Of a stretch of DNA of 10,213 bases, positions 7,500 through 10,213 are shown piece by piece. A program made the translations under genes and the position numbers. The DNA lies in NCBI GenBank assembly GCA_030604325.1, contig JAUVWC010000017.1:1-10213 (forward strand), read 5' to 3'. Numbering within the stretch: the stretch's first letter is position 1; each line of letters opens with the position of its first letter. A model generated the notes under the pieces. The model was not told the origin of the DNA and did no database searches. It saw only the letters and a list, made by a program, of their open reading frames with translations. This DNA comes from Candidatus Zixiibacteriota bacterium (lineage in GTDB: Bacteria; Blakebacterota; Blakebacteria; Blakebacterales; Blakebacteraceae).

Positions 7500-7742
7500 T
7501 CACGATTTTGCCTTGGTACTTTTCCCCTTCGAAGGTTTTTCCTCTGCCTTTGCATACCGCCGGCGGAACCGCTCCACGCGTCCGGCCGTATCGACAAGCT
7601 TCTGCTTGCCGGTATAGAAAGGGTGGCAGTTAGAGCATATTTCCAGCTCGATTTTCAGCGCCGTTGAACGCGTCTTGAATGTGTTTCCGCACACGCAATG
7701 TACGGTGACTTCTTGGTATTTCGGATGTATATCCGTCTTCAT
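7500..7742 (-). CDS. rpmE: 50S ribosomal protein L31, zinc-binding type
   Basis: This 80-residue protein begins [12 protein letters not shown] and contains HPFYTGKQ and [10 protein letters not shown], both diagnostic of bacterial L31, a component of the large subunit near the central protuberance that bridges to the small subunit. Cys16, Cys18, Cys36 and Cys39 form the CxC and CxxC pairs of the zinc-containing form. Such forms can store zinc and are often replaced by a Cys-less paralogue under zinc starvation. A Lys/Ser-rich tail (about residues 64-80) extends beyond the E. coli protein. It lies 28 nt after rho, the rho-rpmE pairing seen in many bacteria, and ends in TGA. The ribosome binding site (AGG, about 9 nt before ATG) is weak. 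No regulator binding site such as a Zur box was recognised. Confidence 0.97.
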   Translation of the reverse strand: MKTDIHPKYQEVTVHCVCGNTFKTRSTALKIELEICSNCHPFYTGKQKLVDTAGRVERFRRRYAKAEEKPSKGKSTKAKS

Positions 7743-7770
7743 AAGCTTTTACCTGTATTGCGTCTCAACC

Positions 7771-9018
7771 CTATTGGTTCATGGTGTCGAGAAATTCTTC
7801 GTTCGTCTTCGAATGAGCCATTTTCTCGATCAGGAACTCCATTGACTCAACTGGATTCATTTCGTTCAGAAACTTACGCAGGATCCACACCCGGCTCAAT
7901 TCCTTTTCGGAGAGCAAAAGTTCCTCTTTGCGCGTTCCGGAACGGTTGATGTCTATCGCCGGCCAGATCCGCCGGTCCGCTAGACGGCGGTCGAGCACCA
8001 GCTCCATATTACCGGTTCCCTTGAACTCCTCGAAGATCACTTCATCCATGCGCGAGCCGGTCTCCACCAGTGCCGTACCCATGATAGTGAGACTGCCGCC
8101 ATCCTCGATATTCCGGGCGGCCCCGAAGAACCGCTTCGGCCGCTGGAGTGCGTTGGCGTCCACACCACCACTCAGGATCTTGCCTGAGTGGGGAACAACC
8201 GTGTTGTGGGCCCGCGCCAGACGGGTGATCGAGTCGAGCAGGATAACCACGTCGTGCCCGTGTTCCACCAGGCGTTTCGACTTCTGCAGAACCATTTCCG
8301 CCACCACCACATGCCGATCAGCCGGCTCATCGAAAGTACTGCTTACCACCTCACCATTCACCGAGCGCTCCATATCGGTTACCTCCTCCGGTCGCTCATC
8401 GATGAGCAGGATGAGGATTTTCACATCGGGTTGGTTCTCTGCAATAGAGTTGGCAATCTGCTGCAGCAGGACAGTCTTGCCGGCGCGCGGCGGTGATGTA
8501 ATCAACCCGCGTTGGCCCATACCTATCGGTGCCAGCAGGTCCATGATACGCATGGAGATATTGCCTTCTTTGTTCTCCAGTTGCAGCCGCTGCTCGGGGT
8601 AGAGTGGAGTCAGGTTGTCGAACAGGGTACGATGCATGGCAGTTTCAGCATCACTGCTGTTAATAGTTTCCACGCGCAGCAGGGCAAAGAATCGCTCACT
8701 CTCTTTCGGCGGCCGGACCTGTCCAGCAACGGTGTCACCGGTCATCAGACTGAATCGCTTTATCTGGCTTGGCGAAACATAGATGTCGTCCGGTCCGGGC
8801 AGGTAGTTGTATGAAGCCGAACGGAGAAAACCGTAGCCGTCGGGAAGGATCTCCAGAACACCTTCGGCGAATATGCTGCCGTCCTTCTGGGTCTCTGTTT
8901 CCAGGATCCGGAAGATCAGATCCTGTTTGCGAAGATTGGAAACTCCTTCGACGTTCAGAGATGATGCAATATCGATAAGTTCGGCGATGCTCTTAGCTTT
9001 GAGCTCTGCTATGTCCAT
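7771..9018 (-). CDS. rho: Transcription termination factor Rho
   Basis: Rho is the hexameric RNA-dependent ATPase/helicase that ends transcription at C-rich, untranslated RNA. The 415-residue product has the standard layout: an N-terminal helical domain (1-45) opening [18 protein letters not shown], a cold-shock-like primary RNA-binding domain with DGYGFLR at 60-66, and the ATPase core. The core has Walker A SPPRAGKT at 175-182 (Lys181), Walker [14 protein letters not shown] around 201-213, the Q-loop region [15 protein letters not shown] at 258-272, the R-loop region [21 protein letters not shown] at 283-303, and [11 protein letters not shown] with the probable arginine finger near 349-350. 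No large insertion is present. The ATG at 9018 has AAAGGA 6 nt upstream. It stops with TAG, and a TGA follows in frame two codons later. It appears to be the first gene of the cluster, behind its own promoter and leader. Confidence 0.98.
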   Translation of the reverse strand: MDIAELKAKSIAELIDIASSLNVEGVSNLRKQDLIFRILETETQKDGSIFAEGVLEILPDGYGFLRSASYNYLPGPDDIYVSPSQIKRFSLMTGDTVAGQVRPPKESERFFALLRVETINSSDAETAMHRTLFDNLTPLYPEQRLQLENKEGNISMRIMDLLAPIGMGQRGLITSPPRAGKTVLLQQIANSIAENQPDVKILILLIDERPEEVTDMERSVNGEVVSSTFDEPADRHVVVAEMVLQKSKRLVEHGHDVVILLDSITRLARAHNTVVPHSGKILSGGVDANALQRPKRFFGAARNIEDGGSLTIMGTALVETGSRMDEVIFEEFKGTGNMELVLDRRLADRRIWPAIDINRSGTRKEELLLSEKELSRVWILRKFLNEMNPVESMEFLIEKMAHSKTNEEFLDTMNQ

Positions 9019-9236
9019 TGGTAATCCTTTTAATATGAGCTATTGGAGATTCAACCTCCGGGAGGGGATTCGTACGTTCTTGAAACGGGCGCCTCGCAGC
9101 AGGGTCATCCCGGGGACGTACGATGATACGTGCGTCAAAGGGTATCTGTTGTCGTGCCTAGGAGAAGGTAATCGGGAATTCGGATCGAGTTATTGTTTAA
9201 CATAGCTCAAACGAGCTACGGTTTCCACTCAAACTC
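9019..9236 (-). promoter_or_regulatory. Long structured 5' leader of rho
   Basis: If transcription begins near 9236, rho has an untranslated leader of about 218 nt. It holds three inverted repeats. Stem 1 is TAGCTC/GAGCTA with a 4-nt loop (9203-9218). Stem 2 has 8-nt arms 9129-9136 and 9115-9122 with one mismatch and a 6-nt loop. Stem 3 has 8-nt perfect arms 9116-9123 and 9070-9077, with a possible inner CGGG/CCCG pairing (9109-9112 with 9086-9089). Stems 2 and 3 share almost the whole 9115-9123 segment and cannot form together. Two 22-codon frames lie here (9135-9203 and 9040-9108), neither with a convincing Shine-Dalgarno. The rho ribosome binding site AAAGGA is at 9025-9030. Rho autoregulates through its leader in E. 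coli; the same is only inferred here. No U-run of an intrinsic terminator is seen. Confidence 0.45.
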
Positions 9237-9240
9237 GCTA
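9206..9240 (-). repeat. 13-bp imperfect direct repeats, 22 bp apart, at the rho promoter start region
   Basis: On the minus strand TAGCGAGTTTGAG (9240-9228) and TAGCTCGTTTGAG (9218-9206) match at 11 of 13 positions and begin 22 bp apart, about two helical turns. They lie at and just downstream of the predicted transcription start, where a repressor could bind. The spacing and match are directly visible; an operator role is inferred. Confidence 0.35.
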
Positions 9241-9242
9241 GC

Positions 9243-9270
9243 AGAATAGAATTCGCCGGCTCTATGTCAA
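9243..9270 (-). promoter_or_regulatory. Sigma70-like promoter for the rho cluster
   Basis: On the minus strand a perfect -35 box TTGACA (9270-9265) is followed by a 16-bp spacer and a -10-like TATTCT (9248-9243, four of six consensus positions). It begins 14 nt after the priA stop and points at rho, with a start predicted near 9236. It is the only good promoter match noticed between priA and rho. The -35 is strong, the -10 moderate and the spacer 1 bp short of optimum. Transcription through from priA cannot be excluded because no clear terminator follows priA. Confidence 0.55.
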
Positions 9271-9284
9271 TAAGATAACGAAAT

Positions 9285-10213
9285 TCAGAGAACATCTATT
9301 GGATCCACATCAACCGTCACTATCTGGCCCCGGCGTTTCATCTCCACCACGCGAGCGGCCTCCACGCACTTTCGGAGAGTCGCCGAGGCAGCTCCGCGCA
9401 GGAAAATATGTACCCGGTACCAGCGGTTCAGGCGATAAAGTGGTGCCGGGGCGGGACCCAGTACATCGACAGAACCCGGGGCCACCCTGCGCAGCCTGAG
9501 GGCCGTCTCACGCCCTTTTTCCACAACCTCTCTCTCTTCCCTGCCCCGGAGAAGCACTCTGACCATCCGACCGTATGGTGGGTAGGCCAACGCCTTGCGC
9601 GAGCGCAGTTCCTCGGAAAGGAATCCGGTGTAATCACCCTCCTTCGCATAGGCGATACCCGGATTGTCCTTGGAGAATGTCTGAATGATGACCTCCCCCA
9701 TTCTCTCCCCTCTGCCGGCACGGCCGGCAACCTGAGTCAGCAGCTGGAATGTACGCTCGTTGGCCCGGAAATCGGGGAAATGCAGTTCCGCGTCGGCAGA
9801 AATGACTCCTACCAGGGTGAGGCGTGGGAAATGGAATCCCTTGGCCACCATTTGGGTCCCCAGCAAAATGTCTCCCTCGCCCCGGGCAAAGGCATGGTAG
9901 AGTCTGCTGTGGCTGCCCCGCTTGCGGGTTGAATCGGAATCCATGCGTAACACGTGCGCCTGTGGAAACCGTTCGGTGAGCGCGGTCTCCACCCGCTGTG
10001 TGCCCAATCCCTGATATCGAAGGTGGGTACTGCCACATTCGGCACAGCTCTCCGGAGGCTGACGCACCGCCCCACAGTAGTGGCAGCGCAGATGCCCTTC
10101 CAGCCTGTGGTAGGTCATGGCCACGCTGCAGTTCGCGCACTCCTCGGCATGGCCACAGTTCCTGCATGTAAGCGCCGGGCTGAACCCACGTCGATTGAGG
10201 AAGAGAAGGGACT
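9285..10213 (-). CDS. priA: Primosomal protein N' (replication restart helicase PriA), 5'-truncated
   Basis: PriA recognises stalled or collapsed replication forks, unwinds the lagging arm and reloads the replicative helicase. The window holds the last 308 or so residues; the frame is open through the right edge. The visible part starts inside the helicase core with FLNRRGFSPALTCRNCGHA and contains the inserted zinc-binding module. This begins with two CxxC pairs (CRNC, CANC), followed by CHYC and CAEC, so all eight metal-binding cysteines are present. Then come GLGTQRVE, a DSD motif, helicase motif V as LLGTQMVAKGFHFP and motif VI as QVAGRAGRG. The C-terminal domain ends in VDVDPIDVL, the usual PriA ending. 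The GTG at 10124 is internal and not a start. It stops with TGA at 9285, before the rho promoter. No frameshift or missing motif is visible. Confidence 0.95.
   Translation of the reverse strand, partial: SLLFLNRRGFSPALTCRNCGHAEECANCSVAMTYHRLEGHLRCHYCGAVRQPPESCAECGSTHLRYQGLGTQRVETALTERFPQAHVLRMDSDSTRKRGSHSRLYHAFARGEGDILLGTQMVAKGFHFPRLTLVGVISADAELHFPDFRANERTFQLLTQVAGRAGRGERMGEVIIQTFSKDNPGIAYAKEGDYTGFLSEELRSRKALAYPPYGRMVRVLLRGREEREVVEKGRETALRLRRVAPGSVDVLGPAPAPLYRLNRWYRVHIFLRGAASATLRKCVEAARVVEMKRRGQIVTVDVDPIDVL

Noticed and set aside
6896..7633. Plus-strand open frame of 245 codons
   Set aside because: It runs antisense across prfA and rpmE, both strongly conserved; its Ser/Arg-rich composition is typical of a shadow frame.
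9203..9218. Intrinsic terminator after priA
   Set aside because: The 6-bp stem is AT-containing and is followed by TGTTAAAC rather than a U-run, and it lies downstream of the rho promoter.
9285..10124. Stand-alone gene starting at the GTG at 10124
   Set aside because: The frame continues upstream to the window edge with PriA helicase and zinc-finger sequence, so the GTG is internal to priA.

Overview
The window is a dense block of bacterial housekeeping genes, all read from the minus strand, so the transcriptional order runs from high to low coordinates: priA (5'-truncated by the window edge), rho, rpmE, prfA, prmC, murA, dnaE, lptE, and the first 58 codons of an unidentified exported protein that leaves the window at position 1. 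Base composition is moderately GC-rich. A Gram-negative (diderm) host is indicated by LptE, an outer-membrane lipopolysaccharide-assembly lipoprotein. The order rho-rpmE-prfA-prmC-murA-dnaE-lptE, together with the style of the exported protein, points loosely to the Fibrobacteres-Chlorobi-Bacteroidetes/Gemmatimonadetes/Latescibacteria side of the tree. That placement is an inference from gene order and sequence feel; no search was run.

Region by region. 9285-10213 is the C-terminal half of the replication-restart helicase PriA. 9019-9284 is the only sizeable non-coding stretch; it carries a sigma70-like promoter just after the priA stop and a leader of about 218 nt before rho, with direct repeats, two mutually exclusive hairpins and two 22-codon mini-ORFs. 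From rho (7771-9018) the genes run to the left edge with gaps of 2-104 nt or overlaps of 1-4 nt, apart from an anomalous 115-nt space after dnaE, so a single long transcript from the rho promoter is plausible. The set joins transcription termination (Rho), translation (L31, RF1 and its methyltransferase PrmC), peptidoglycan precursor synthesis (MurA), replication (DnaE) and outer-membrane biogenesis (LptE).

The most notable point is at the 3' end of dnaE. The frame is closed by an amber codon at 841-843, but the same frame continues for 44 more codons that read as the normal end of a DnaE protein and stop at 706, overlapping lptE by 20 nt. This is either a genuine truncation, a base-call error or, less likely, readthrough. 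UAG also ends rho and lptE, and RF1 is encoded in the same cluster, so UAG is probably a true stop here. No mobile element, CRISPR array, tRNA, rRNA or clearly new multi-gene system was seen.
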